This document shows, in pieces, positions 7,422 to 15,211 of a stretch of DNA of 30,078 nt (positions within the stretch are counted from its first letter, which is position 1; each line of letters begins with the position of its first letter). The position numbers and the translations under genes were made by a program. Origin of the DNA: a virus; the IMG/VR virus record IMGVR_UViG_3300030061_002054, positions 1 to 30,078 of that record. The stretch is one strand, 5' to 3'. A model generated the notes under the pieces. The model was not told the origin of the DNA. It searched no databases and worked only from the letters and a program-made list of their open reading frames with translations.

Positions 7422-8515
7422 TCCGTTAATTTTTTGGATAGTGTATTTAGATCTACTTCCCATGGTGAATTCATACCACCAGAGATTGATAATGATCCTA
7501 CATCATCAACTGTCGCTTCTTTCTCATCAGTAAAACTGGTGTGATCAAAGTGAGTTAGTTGAGTGTGTTCCATAGCATGTTTTAGTCTATCATTAACATC
7601 AAAAAATAATGGACTGTTAATTGATAGAACTTTAGTCTCTGGAGGACAGAATAAGACGTTAGCCATTCCACCACCAATCGGACCAGCAACATACTTTGCT
7701 GAGTTAAAGATACCAATTTTTTCTCTCATTGTCAAGTTTTCACAGAATATTTCTTCAAATCCATGTAAACTAAATGTCTGCATCATCTGGTCTTCATTCA
7801 TACATCTACGTCGTTCAGTGTAGTTTGTACCAATGTTATCAAGATTATTATGTGTCCATGTTCTACGTGAAATATAGACCCTCTCAGGTCCCACATATTC
7901 GCCAGTAAGTCTATTAATTATATCAAACGTAAATCTATGAGGTGGTTTCTCTGACAGACCTCCATGGGTCAAGGAAGACCCAACCAGGACATAGTTATAG
8001 ATGACATCCTGTCTTAGAAAAATGACATCATCTCTAGTTATACCAAGCAGTTCTAATGTTTCCCAGACAAAAGGATACAAATCATCTTTACCTTCAGCAG
8101 GACTTACAAGTAACTTTAAATCTGGATGAATTTTCTTACCATCAAAATAGGTATAGAGATATGGAAGAGTGTCATAAACGAAGTGAAAGTAATTTGCCAT
8201 ATTATAGGCAAAGTAAAAGACTGGGATATCACAACATGACCACGATGAGCACAACTCCATGTCATACTTCATTGTCTCTTCATATACAGTTCCTCTACCT
8301 AAAGACATAAACTTCTCAATTGTCGGTAAACGAAGTTTCTTATCTTTGTGAGAATACATCAACGGCATTGGATAATGTGTTGAGTGTCCAGTAAATTGGA
8401 CTGAAGAAAAATAAGCACACTCAAGAACTCGGCCGTTCTCATCCTCAGGGCAGAGTGTTTTAGTTTTTCCTTCGTTCCAATACTTAATGGGTAAGGTAAT
8501 CTTTTCTGTAGTCAT
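7406..8515 (-). CDS. Glycosyltransferase family 61 (DUF563-type)
   Basis: This 369-residue protein has GT61 features: NYFHFVYDTLP at 108-118, RVYISRR at 212-218, an ERRRCMNED segment near 234-242 and GPIGGGMAN at 278-286. GT61 enzymes use nucleotide sugars such as UDP-xylose or UDP-GlcNAc and occur in eukaryotic glycan and bacterial capsule synthesis. No transmembrane anchor is seen, unlike the plant and animal members. It overlaps the upstream nucleotidyltransferase gene by 32 bases and the downstream aldolase gene by at least 16. Confidence 0.85.
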   Translation of the reverse strand: MTTEKITLPIKYWNEGKTKTLCPEDENGRVLECAYFSSVQFTGHSTHYPMPLMYSHKDKKLRLPTIEKFMSLGRGTVYEETMKYDMELCSSWSCCDIPVFYFAYNMANYFHFVYDTLPYLYTYFDGKKIHPDLKLLVSPAEGKDDLYPFVWETLELLGITRDDVIFLRQDVIYNYVLVGSSLTHGGLSEKPPHRFTFDIINRLTGEYVGPERVYISRRTWTHNNLDNIGTNYTERRRCMNEDQMMQTFSLHGFEEIFCENLTMREKIGIFNSAKYVAGPIGGGMANVLFCPPETKVLSINSPLFFDVNDRLKHAMEHTQLTHFDHTSFTDEKEATVDDVGSLSISGGMNSPWEVDLNTLSKKLTEWLIS

Positions 8516-10049
8516 AAGGATGCCAATTTACTGCATTGAAGAAATTTTGCCAGTAGCGATATGTTTTTAAATCGTCAGGTGTTCCCCAACAGATATAATG
8601 ATCAACCTCAAAGTTCTTAACATTATATCCAAGAGCAATTGCTTCATTTAAAATACTGTCAACATAAAACTCATCGTTGGTTCTAATGTCTTTCTCGTAA
8701 GTTTGTTTTAAAGAGTTTAAATATACATCCTTATTGCGGAAGAACATCGTACCAACAATAGCATACTCATCTACAGGATTATCCCCATTAAATTTTTTAA
8801 CAGAAACACCCTTGACATCATCACCATCTACATCTAACCAAGAATACATATCAGGATTACGATGTGAAGTATAATTATTTCTATAACTCCAAACGACAAT
8901 ATCGGTTTGAGGATCCTCAATTAAATCTGCAAACTTATCAGAGTCATACAATACTCCATTATCACATGCCGACAGAAGAACTGATGTGTCATCATCAATC
9001 TCATTCATAATCTTTTCGGTCGTGCAAGCTTGTCCGTTAAGAACATCATCAATCCATACGACATGAGCATATTCTTCCAAAGGAAGCATACTCATATGAG
9101 AGTTTAAACAAGCATAGATTGTCTTATCCGTCTTTGGTAAACAATATTCTGCTTGATCAACCATGTAGTTGTCATTAACTACAAGAAATGGTTTGGGGAT
9201 AGCAAATCCTTCTGTCCTAAATCTACTACCTGCGCCTGCCATAGGAAGAGCAGTCACACAGTTTTTAATCTTGAGTGGTCTATTACCTTCAAGCACTGCC
9301 TTATAGTAATTTGACCACTGCAGGTACATATTCATATCTAATGGTGTTCCCCACTGAAGCATCACAGGGATTTCATATACCAAGTTTGGCATATCATCAT
9401 TAATCAAAAGATTATGAACCAGGCTTACATAATATTCTCCATTAATATTGATGTCTTCATCAATTAACTGCTGAAAATATTTTTTAATATAACTTCCTTT
9501 CCTAAAATAATAGGTTCCAGTAGAAGCAAACTCTGACATCTTATCAGCAGTAAATGGTTGCTTCTCTCTAATCTCTACTATTTGATTATTATCTACAGTT
9601 TTACAGAAAGCATAGTTGTCACTACCAAGCATATGAGGATGAAATCCAGTGTAACAAACTACACATCCATCACAATTAGTTTGCGTAACAAACTCCTCAA
9701 AATCATTATAATCCCAATGCATTGAGAAGTCGCAGTAATTAACTACGACAGGTTCATCATCATCAATATACTTGGTTGCTTGCAGTACACTATGAACTGG
9801 ACCTTTCTTATGGGACTCAATTGTTAAAATAATAGAATCTTCTACAAGACTGTGTAGAACTTCAACTACATCAGTTTCTTTTGCATGCTTATAGTTAATA
9901 ATAAAAACAAACTCACTGTCTTTAGGATAAAGATCAATGATGTGTTCAATAACTTTCTTTCCATCAATCTCAATGAGATGCTTTGGTGTTTCATATCCGG
10001 CAGAGGTAAATCTACTACTCTGACCTGACATTGGGATAATAACTTTCAT
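8484..10049 (-). CDS. Tandem two-domain sugar nucleotidyltransferase
   Basis: The 521 residues hold two complete nucleotidyltransferase domains in one chain. Domain 1 (about 1-255) has GQSSRF at 8-13, PKHL at 22-25 and QWGTP at 232-236. Domain 2 (about 262-521) has GAGSRF at 272-277, PKPF at 285-288 and a matching CWGTPDD near its end. Both keep the arginine of the NTP-binding loop and the PK pair, so both may be active. Such domains join sugar-1-phosphate and NTP to make NDP-sugar. A clear Shine-Dalgarno (AGGAG) precedes ATG 10049, better than for most cluster genes. Substrates are unknown. Confidence 0.85.
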   Translation of the reverse strand: MKVIIPMSGQSSRFTSAGYETPKHLIEIDGKKVIEHIIDLYPKDSEFVFIINYKHAKETDVVEVLHSLVEDSIILTIESHKKGPVHSVLQATKYIDDDEPVVVNYCDFSMHWDYNDFEEFVTQTNCDGCVVCYTGFHPHMLGSDNYAFCKTVDNNQIVEIREKQPFTADKMSEFASTGTYYFRKGSYIKKYFQQLIDEDININGEYYVSLVHNLLINDDMPNLVYEIPVMLQWGTPLDMNMYLQWSNYYKAVLEGNRPLKIKNCVTALPMAGAGSRFRTEGFAIPKPFLVVNDNYMVDQAEYCLPKTDKTIYACLNSHMSMLPLEEYAHVVWIDDVLNGQACTTEKIMNEIDDDTSVLLSACDNGVLYDSDKFADLIEDPQTDIVVWSYRNNYTSHRNPDMYSWLDVDGDDVKGVSVKKFNGDNPVDEYAIVGTMFFRNKDVYLNSLKQTYEKDIRTNDEFYVDSILNEAIALGYNVKNFEVDHYICWGTPDDLKTYRYWQNFFNAVNWHPYDYRKDYLTH

Positions 10050-10050
10050 A

Positions 10051-10404
10051 TCAGTCTCCTTTCATTATTCTGTAACTGTCCTCATCAAAATGTTGCGTAG
10101 AAAATTCAAATAATTCAGATGGCTCAATAGCAATCATTTGATGTTTGAGTCCACGATAAATGTGAAACTTATCACCAGGTTCAAGTATAACATCCCTTGC
10201 CTCTGCCAGGTCGTCACTATCACCATAGTATAAAAGTATTCTACCAGATTGTAGGTAGAATGTTTCGTCTTTTACTTTATGATAATGCCATGAGCATCTC
10301 TTCCCTTCATTAAAAAATAAGAGTTTACCGCAATACTCTTCAGTATTAACAATCCATTTTTCATATCCCCAACCTTTAGGGACATGTTTTATTTCTGGTG
10401 TCAT
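10051..10404 (-). CDS. Cupin-domain protein, mannose-6-phosphate isomerase type II-like
   Basis: This 117-residue single cupin has HYH at 40-42, E47 and H88, the usual metal-binding set. It also has the GWGYEKWIVN opening and CGKLL-type segment seen in the isomerase half of bifunctional mannose-6-phosphate isomerase/GDP-mannose pyrophosphorylases. As a stand-alone protein beside a nucleotidyltransferase gene it could isomerise or epimerise a phosphorylated sugar. It overlaps the HAD phosphatase gene upstream by four bases and lies one base from the nucleotidyltransferase gene downstream. Confidence 0.8.
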   Translation of the reverse strand: MTPEIKHVPKGWGYEKWIVNTEEYCGKLLFFNEGKRCSWHYHKVKDETFYLQSGRILLYYGDSDDLAEARDVILEPGDKFHIYRGLKHQMIAIEPSELFEFSTQHFDEDSYRIMKGD

Positions 10405-10754
10405 TTCTTATCGCTAAAGAATACATGATCTGGCCATGCTTTATCATCAATGAACATATCTGCGTGTGGTTTACCCATGATTAATTCATGATACTTACAT
10501 CCCCACGTACTCAATTGTTCTTTAGTAAGTGGGTATAGTAATTTATGCGCGATCTCCCGTGCCTCTTCGTAAGGTTTATCACTAGATCTTCCCATCGCTC
10601 TAGCAGTAAAGTAGATGATGTAATTACCTTCATCATACAGATCATTAATTGCAGCAATCCTATCTTTCTTTGGAGTAGCATTTTCATACTGCAGATTCCC
10701 AGATCCTTTACCAGGAGTACAGATAGTTCCATCAATATCAATCACATATCTCAT
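10401..10754 (-). CDS. Small HAD-superfamily phosphatase, copy 2
   Basis: This 117-residue HAD protein begins MRYVIDIDGTIC, giving nucleophile D6 and D8, with TAR near residue 53, WGCKYHEL, and a KPHADMFIDDKA segment for motifs III and IV. I chose ATG 10754 because the nucleophile then falls at the usual position and a GAGAG sequence precedes it. A longer frame to 10787 would overlap the kinase gene more. It lies between a kinase and a cupin gene, where a GmhB-like step (removal of one phosphate from a bisphosphorylated sugar) would be expected in a heptose-type pathway. Confidence 0.82.
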   Translation of the reverse strand: MRYVIDIDGTICTPGKGSGNLQYENATPKKDRIAAINDLYDEGNYIIYFTARAMGRSSDKPYEEAREIAHKLLYPLTKEQLSTWGCKYHELIMGKPHADMFIDDKAWPDHVFFSDKK

Positions 10755-11496
10755 AAATGTCACTCTCTTGTAGTACGTAAGTTCCAAAATGCGTTACAGC
10801 AATAGCAGCTGCTTTATTAGCATATGGTATAGCAACATCTATTTTACCACATCTTAGGTAAAAGTAAACTAGTGCAGATAGAAATGTGTCCCCTGCACCA
10901 CAAACATCAAAGACACTTACTCCAATTGCTGGATAGTTCTTACCTTGATAATCAACTCCCTGCGCTCCCTTGGTGACAATTAGATTAGGAGAATTTTTTA
11001 ATTTCTTATCTAGTTTAGAATATTCATCATCATTAATTTTAATGTATGCATGATCAACGGGTAGATTTGTCTTCTTACTGTCAATAAAGACAGGTCCATC
11101 AAACCACTCAACCAATTCAAACAACTTCTTAGATGTTATAAACCCTTTGTCATAATCAGAGATAACTAAAGCATCAAATTTTTCTTGAGGTAGATCATTT
11201 TCTAAAGGACTTACATCATCTTCACTATCAACTCTTAGGATTTGTTGATTATATCTCTTATCAATATATCTACATTTTACTATTGGTTCTTTTTGAGTGA
11301 GCATCGTCACTTCCATATTAAATGCAGAAAGGTTCTCCTTGACATTCAATGCCATCCCTTTCTGTTTTTCTACATACTCATACTTCAAAATAGGTACAGG
11401 AGCTTCTGGATTCAGACGCTCACATACCCCATACACATATTCATCGGTACAACTATCCCCGATTAATAATATCTTGAATTGTTTTTGTTGTTGCAT
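10738..11496 (-). CDS. PfkB-family kinase, HldE/RfaE kinase-domain-like
   Basis: This 252-residue sugar kinase opens with ILLIGDSCTDEY, then RLNPEAPVPIL at 27-37, which strongly recalls the heptose-7-phosphate kinase domain of HldE. It also has SDYDKG at 113-118 and the catalytic DVCGAGDTF at 197-205. It is shorter than the usual 310-330 residues, and the family GGAANVA segment reads KGMALNV, so the substrate pocket differs. It overlaps the downstream HAD gene and the upstream nucleotidyltransferase gene. With these it forms a kinase-phosphatase-nucleotidyltransferase set like the ADP/GDP-heptose route. True substrate unproven. Confidence 0.83.
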   Translation of the reverse strand: MQQQKQFKILLIGDSCTDEYVYGVCERLNPEAPVPILKYEYVEKQKGMALNVKENLSAFNMEVTMLTQKEPIVKCRYIDKRYNQQILRVDSEDDVSPLENDLPQEKFDALVISDYDKGFITSKKLFELVEWFDGPVFIDSKKTNLPVDHAYIKINDDEYSKLDKKLKNSPNLIVTKGAQGVDYQGKNYPAIGVSVFDVCGAGDTFLSALVYFYLRCGKIDVAIPYANKAAAIAVTHFGTYVLQESDIYEICD

Positions 11497-11854
11497 ACTC
11501 TTCTATTCTATCAAAGAACCTCAACTCGGCAGAATACATTGAACCAATAACTGACTTATCTTTCCAGTCAGATCCTACAACCATTATATCAGGTTTTACT
11601 GTTTTTATACAGCGTTCCAACTCTTCATCACTATCAAAGATTACAATGTAATCAACTGCTTTTAGATTCTGGAGCATGTATGCTCTATCACCTACGCTAT
11701 TTACTGGTCTAGTTGGACCTTTCTTTTCTTGAACTCTACGGTCACTGTCTATACCAACAGTAAGAGTGTCACCCAAAGACTTAGCATAATTAAGAAGTTG
11801 AACATGTCCTGGATGTAGGATATCAAACGTTCCGTTGACAAAGATATGTTTCAT
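11453..11854 (-). CDS. Cytidylyltransferase-fold nucleotidyltransferase, HldE C-terminal/TagD-like
   Basis: This 133-residue protein has the nucleotidyltransferase signature GTFDILHPGH at 8-17, with the HxGH pair, and a C-terminal TTKTIQDII replacing the usual ISSTxxR region. It matches the second half of HldE (heptose-1-phosphate adenylyltransferase) or glycerol-3-phosphate cytidylyltransferase. The partner kinase follows as a separate overlapping gene, so the bacterial fusion is split here. I favour ATG 11854, just before the first strand. ATG 11872 would add six residues. Confidence 0.85.
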   Translation of the reverse strand: MKHIFVNGTFDILHPGHVQLLNYAKSLGDTLTVGIDSDRRVQEKKGPTRPVNSVGDRAYMLQNLKAVDYIVIFDSDEELERCIKTVKPDIMVVGSDWKDKSVIGSMYSAELRFFDRIEEYATTKTIQDIINRG

Positions 11855-12668
11855 AGACTTTACGAATTCCATTTACTAAACCAATATATTCAATAGGCAA
11901 ATTACTTGATTTTCCAACATATGGGAATATGGGATGCTGTCCTTCAGATTGAATATCAACCTTGTAAGGTCCTAGATGATTAATGATCTCAGCAATATCA
12001 CTAAGCATATACTTACGATCGTAAACACAATTCACATCTTTTGGTCCATAATTACCATCAAGATAATACTCAATAATCTTGTAGAGATCATCAGCAAAGA
12101 TAAAATCCATCTTCCGATCTTTGACAAGTCGAATAGGTTTCTTATCAATGTATTGATTAATATTAGTGTTAAAGAATCGTGTGCTCTCCTCATGCTCACC
12201 AAAACATCCAAAGATGCGGAGGTTCACGCCCTTTGGATTATCTAACACACGTTTGGCAATAACATATTTTGAGAATCCATATGGATCACTTGGAATAACT
12301 GTACCAAAGTCCTCTGGTGAGGGTTCATCAACGGGAGCAGGACGACCATATGATGCACCACTATCCAAATTAATGAACATATCAGTCTGATCAACATACT
12401 TATACAGAGTCTCAAACATATTGAGATTAGTATACAGAACTCTATAATCATCATCAAGGTCTCTTCTACCACCGACAATAGCAGCATGAATGATTGCATC
12501 ATAGTGTTGACCATCATCAAATAGAGTAGCAACTTCTTCATCAACCTGAAGACGAATCTGAGTTGATCTGGGTCTGACTACCTCATATCCTGCTTCCTGA
12601 ATGAAAGGAATAATCTGACGACCAATAAAACCATTACCACCAGTGAAAAGAATCTTTTTACTTGTCAT
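11823..12668 (-). CDS. NAD-dependent nucleotide-sugar epimerase/reductase
   Basis: This 281-residue extended SDR has the glycine motif GGNGFIG at 10-16, SGAS at 103-106 and the catalytic Y130/K134 pair in YGFSK. The sequence resembles C-4 reductase or epimerase members of the family in O-antigen clusters. It lies between the heptose-type pair (downstream) and PanB (upstream, overlap of 11 bases), and may reduce or epimerise the 4-keto sugar made by the neighbouring enzymes. Specificity cannot be read. Confidence 0.82.
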   Translation of the reverse strand: MTSKKILFTGGNGFIGRQIIPFIQEAGYEVVRPRSTQIRLQVDEEVATLFDDGQHYDAIIHAAIVGGRRDLDDDYRVLYTNLNMFETLYKYVDQTDMFINLDSGASYGRPAPVDEPSPEDFGTVIPSDPYGFSKYVIAKRVLDNPKGVNLRIFGCFGEHEESTRFFNTNINQYIDKKPIRLVKDRKMDFIFADDLYKIIEYYLDGNYGPKDVNCVYDRKYMLSDIAEIINHLGPYKVDIQSEGQHPIFPYVGKSSNLPIEYIGLVNGIRKVYETYLCQRNV

Positions 12669-13524
12669 GTTTCCAACCTGCTCCTTGTCCTAAAAGTTTT
12701 TCGAGTTCTTCATCTTTGATCTCATAGAAGTTTTCTTGTGCAGGGAACTGAAGATCTCGGACTTCATTAACATAATCCGTGAGAGCAGACTGAATCATTT
12801 GACCAGCTTCACAATAACGCTTCACAAACTTAGATTTAAACTCCCAGAAAAGTCCAACCAAGTCATGCATAATAACCAACTGGCCGTCAACTCTGTCTCC
12901 AGCACCAATACCATACACAGGAATTTGAAGATTGGTTGCAATCATCTCAGCAGACTCTCTAGGCATACCTTCAAGAAGTAGGAAAGTACATCCAGCATCT
13001 TGCAAACTTAAAGCTTGATCAAGAATAACTTTTGCTTGGTCAGCAGTCTTACCCTGAACACGATACCCACCCAGTTTTGCACGGGTATGTGGAGTCAATC
13101 CTAAGTGACTCATCACCATGATACCAGAATCACAGATTGCTTTAATACGTTCTACCATACAACCTTCAACCTTTACAGCATCCATACCTGCCTTGATAAA
13201 GTCTCCAGCATTTCTTACTGCTTCTTCATTGGAGATTTGATAGGACATATAAGGCATATCTCCCACAGTGAATGCACGGTTAGAACCACGGGACACTGCT
13301 CCAGCAGAACGAAGCATATCATCCATAGTCACTGGAATGGTGCTCTTGTACCCTAGAGTGGTCATACCAAGAGAATCACCTACAAGAATCCAATCAACAC
13401 CAGCATTATCTGCCATTAGTGCTTGTGGATAATCATATGCAGTAACACCAACAGTCTTTACATTGTTCTTTTTTTGTTTGCGTAACTTTAGAATAGTTAC
13501 CTTATCTTTATTATCAGCAGGCAT
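12658..13524 (-). CDS. panB: Ketopantoate hydroxymethyltransferase (PanB)
   Basis: This 288-residue protein matches PanB throughout and keeps the active site: AYDY at 29-32, VGDSLGM at 48-54 (metal ligand D50), GDMP with D89, K118 and E120 in VKVEG, H140 in SHLGLTP, E185 in LLEGMP and GIGAG at 205-209. The bacterial enzyme moves a hydroxymethyl group from methylene-tetrahydrofolate to 2-ketoisovalerate, the first step to pantothenate and CoA. It has a longer tail (about 25 residues) than E. coli PanB. Its place in the glycan cluster, one base from a ThDP enzyme gene, suggests either CoA support or hydroxymethylation of a 2-keto acid for sugar branching. Confidence 0.93.
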   Translation of the reverse strand: MPADNKDKVTILKLRKQKKNNVKTVGVTAYDYPQALMADNAGVDWILVGDSLGMTTLGYKSTIPVTMDDMLRSAGAVSRGSNRAFTVGDMPYMSYQISNEEAVRNAGDFIKAGMDAVKVEGCMVERIKAICDSGIMVMSHLGLTPHTRAKLGGYRVQGKTADQAKVILDQALSLQDAGCTFLLLEGMPRESAEMIATNLQIPVYGIGAGDRVDGQLVIMHDLVGLFWEFKSKFVKRYCEAGQMIQSALTDYVNEVRDLQFPAQENFYEIKDEELEKLLGQGAGWKHDK

Positions 13525-13525
13525 G

Positions 13526-15211
13526 TTAATCCAGGGGCTTAATTATCATGTTATCATAAAACTCTTCTCTAGGCAAGAAGGGATACATATCTTCTAATGG
13601 TGGAGCACTGATTGTTCCATCTGGGTTTTTTCTACCCTGTAATGTAGGAACAACTTCTTGCCATCTTTCACAAATGACTTCACAAACGATGGGACCAGGG
13701 TAGTTGAGAGCGTACTCAATTGATCCTTCCAATACATCCGTATCACAACGAACATACTCAAGACCAAAACTCTTTACAACATATTTAATATTGGGAATAG
13801 ATACCCCACTCGATTCATCCGTTCCAATCTCTCTACCCTCAAAGAACTTCTTTTGTGTGGTGCGAATGGAAAGATAACCATCATTGTTCCACACAAATAG
13901 TTTAACAGGAAGATTGTAATGAGCAATAGTCTGAAGTTCTTGTAAGTTCATCATAAACGAACCATCACCAGTCACTCCAATCACATCACCATCCTTGGCA
14001 AACGCGGCACCAATACAGGCAGGAATAGTAAATCCCATCTCTGCTTGAGAACTGGATGTGATATATCTCTGTTGATTTTTAATTGTAGTTGCTTGAGAAC
14101 AAACATAGAATGCAGAACCTGCATCAGAAATTACAACATCATCATCTCTCTTCAGAGTATTCAGACACTGCATGAAGTAGTAGAGATCTACTTTTTCAGA
14201 TGGATTCTTTGTAGGACATACTGGCCATTTTTCTTTCCACTCTTCACAAAGATAATTCCAATCACTCTTGCTACGATCAAACCAATAAAGATCAAGAAAG
14301 TTTTTTGCATCACGATTAATAAATCTATCAATCTTTACTGTATCCTTTGAGTGTTCGTCCTTATCAATATCAACAACAATAACTTCTGCTTCTCTGGCAA
14401 AAGTTTTATAGTTATATCCAGTCACAGGAACAGGAAGACGGCAACCAATTACAAGAAGTAAGTCGCAATTTTGCATTGCAAAGTTACCAGCACGAGTTCC
14501 CTTTACTCCAACTCTACCAACATAGTTTCTATCGTCAGAAGAAATAAGATCAACACCGTTATATGAGGTAACAACGGGAATGTTTGTTTGGTCAACAAAG
14601 AACTTAAACTCTTCTCTTGCTTGAGCACAGTTGATACCGTTGCCAGCAAGAATCAAAGGTCTCTTTGCTCTCTTTACAGCATCCTCAATACTAAAACATT
14701 CAACACCTTGTACGTCCATAGGAATGTCAATCCATACAGGGCCAGGACGACCGTGAGTAGCAATCCGAATCGCATCTTTCATTACCTCATCAATCATCTC
14801 AGGATCTTCAACCACAGTCGCATACTTAGTGATTGGTTTCACAATGTCAATGATATTTGCTTCTTGAACTCCAAGGTTTCTAACACCCTCTGGTGCCATG
14901 TGAGGACGATTAACATTACCAGACACAAAGATAACAGGAACACTATCTTGCCATGCGTCCAGAAGTCCTGTGATAGCATTAGTTCCACCACACCCAGTAG
15001 TAACACAAACAGCACTCAAACTGTTTTTATACTTTGCATATGCAACTGCACCCATTGCACATGCTTGTTCATGATGATTACAAATAGGTTCAATTTTTTC
15101 ATGAGCAGCAATTGCATCATTCAAAAACATCGCACCACCACCAGTTACAAGAAAGATATGTTCACATCCAGCCTTGTAAATCTGATCAATAACATAATCT
15201 GCTACTCTCAT
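13526..15211 (-). CDS. ThDP-dependent enzyme, acetolactate synthase/YerE-like
   Basis: The 561 residues follow the three-domain ThDP fold. The N-terminal Pyr domain has catalytic E48 in NHHEQA, the middle domain (about 185-330) is Rossmann-like, and the PP domain has GDGSF at 415-419 followed by NN at 442-443 for magnesium-diphosphate binding. Close relatives in my memory are ThDP proteins of O-antigen clusters, including YerE, which adds a two-carbon unit from pyruvate to a 3,6-dideoxy-4-keto sugar to make yersiniose. The RfbH-like gene ends at its start codon (four-base overlap), supporting that assignment. Acetolactate synthase itself is the alternative. Confidence 0.85.
   Translation of the reverse strand: MRVADYVIDQIYKAGCEHIFLVTGGGAMFLNDAIAAHEKIEPICNHHEQACAMGAVAYAKYKNSLSAVCVTTGCGGTNAITGLLDAWQDSVPVIFVSGNVNRPHMAPEGVRNLGVQEANIIDIVKPITKYATVVEDPEMIDEVMKDAIRIATHGRPGPVWIDIPMDVQGVECFSIEDAVKRAKRPLILAGNGINCAQAREEFKFFVDQTNIPVVTSYNGVDLISSDDRNYVGRVGVKGTRAGNFAMQNCDLLLVIGCRLPVPVTGYNYKTFAREAEVIVVDIDKDEHSKDTVKIDRFINRDAKNFLDLYWFDRSKSDWNYLCEEWKEKWPVCPTKNPSEKVDLYYFMQCLNTLKRDDDVVISDAGSAFYVCSQATTIKNQQRYITSSSQAEMGFTIPACIGAAFAKDGDVIGVTGDGSFMMNLQELQTIAHYNLPVKLFVWNNDGYLSIRTTQKKFFEGREIGTDESSGVSIPNIKYVVKSFGLEYVRCDTDVLEGSIEYALNYPGPIVCEVICERWQEVVPTLQGRKNPDGTISAPPLEDMYPFLPREEFYDNMIIKPLD

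Noticed and set aside
12658-13524. Phosphoenolpyruvate mutase, giving a phosphonate pathway with the ThDP enzyme
   Set aside because: The fold family is shared, but VGDSLGM, SHLGLTP and LLEGMP are PanB motifs, and PEP mutase's EDK loop is absent. A phosphonate route is not supported.
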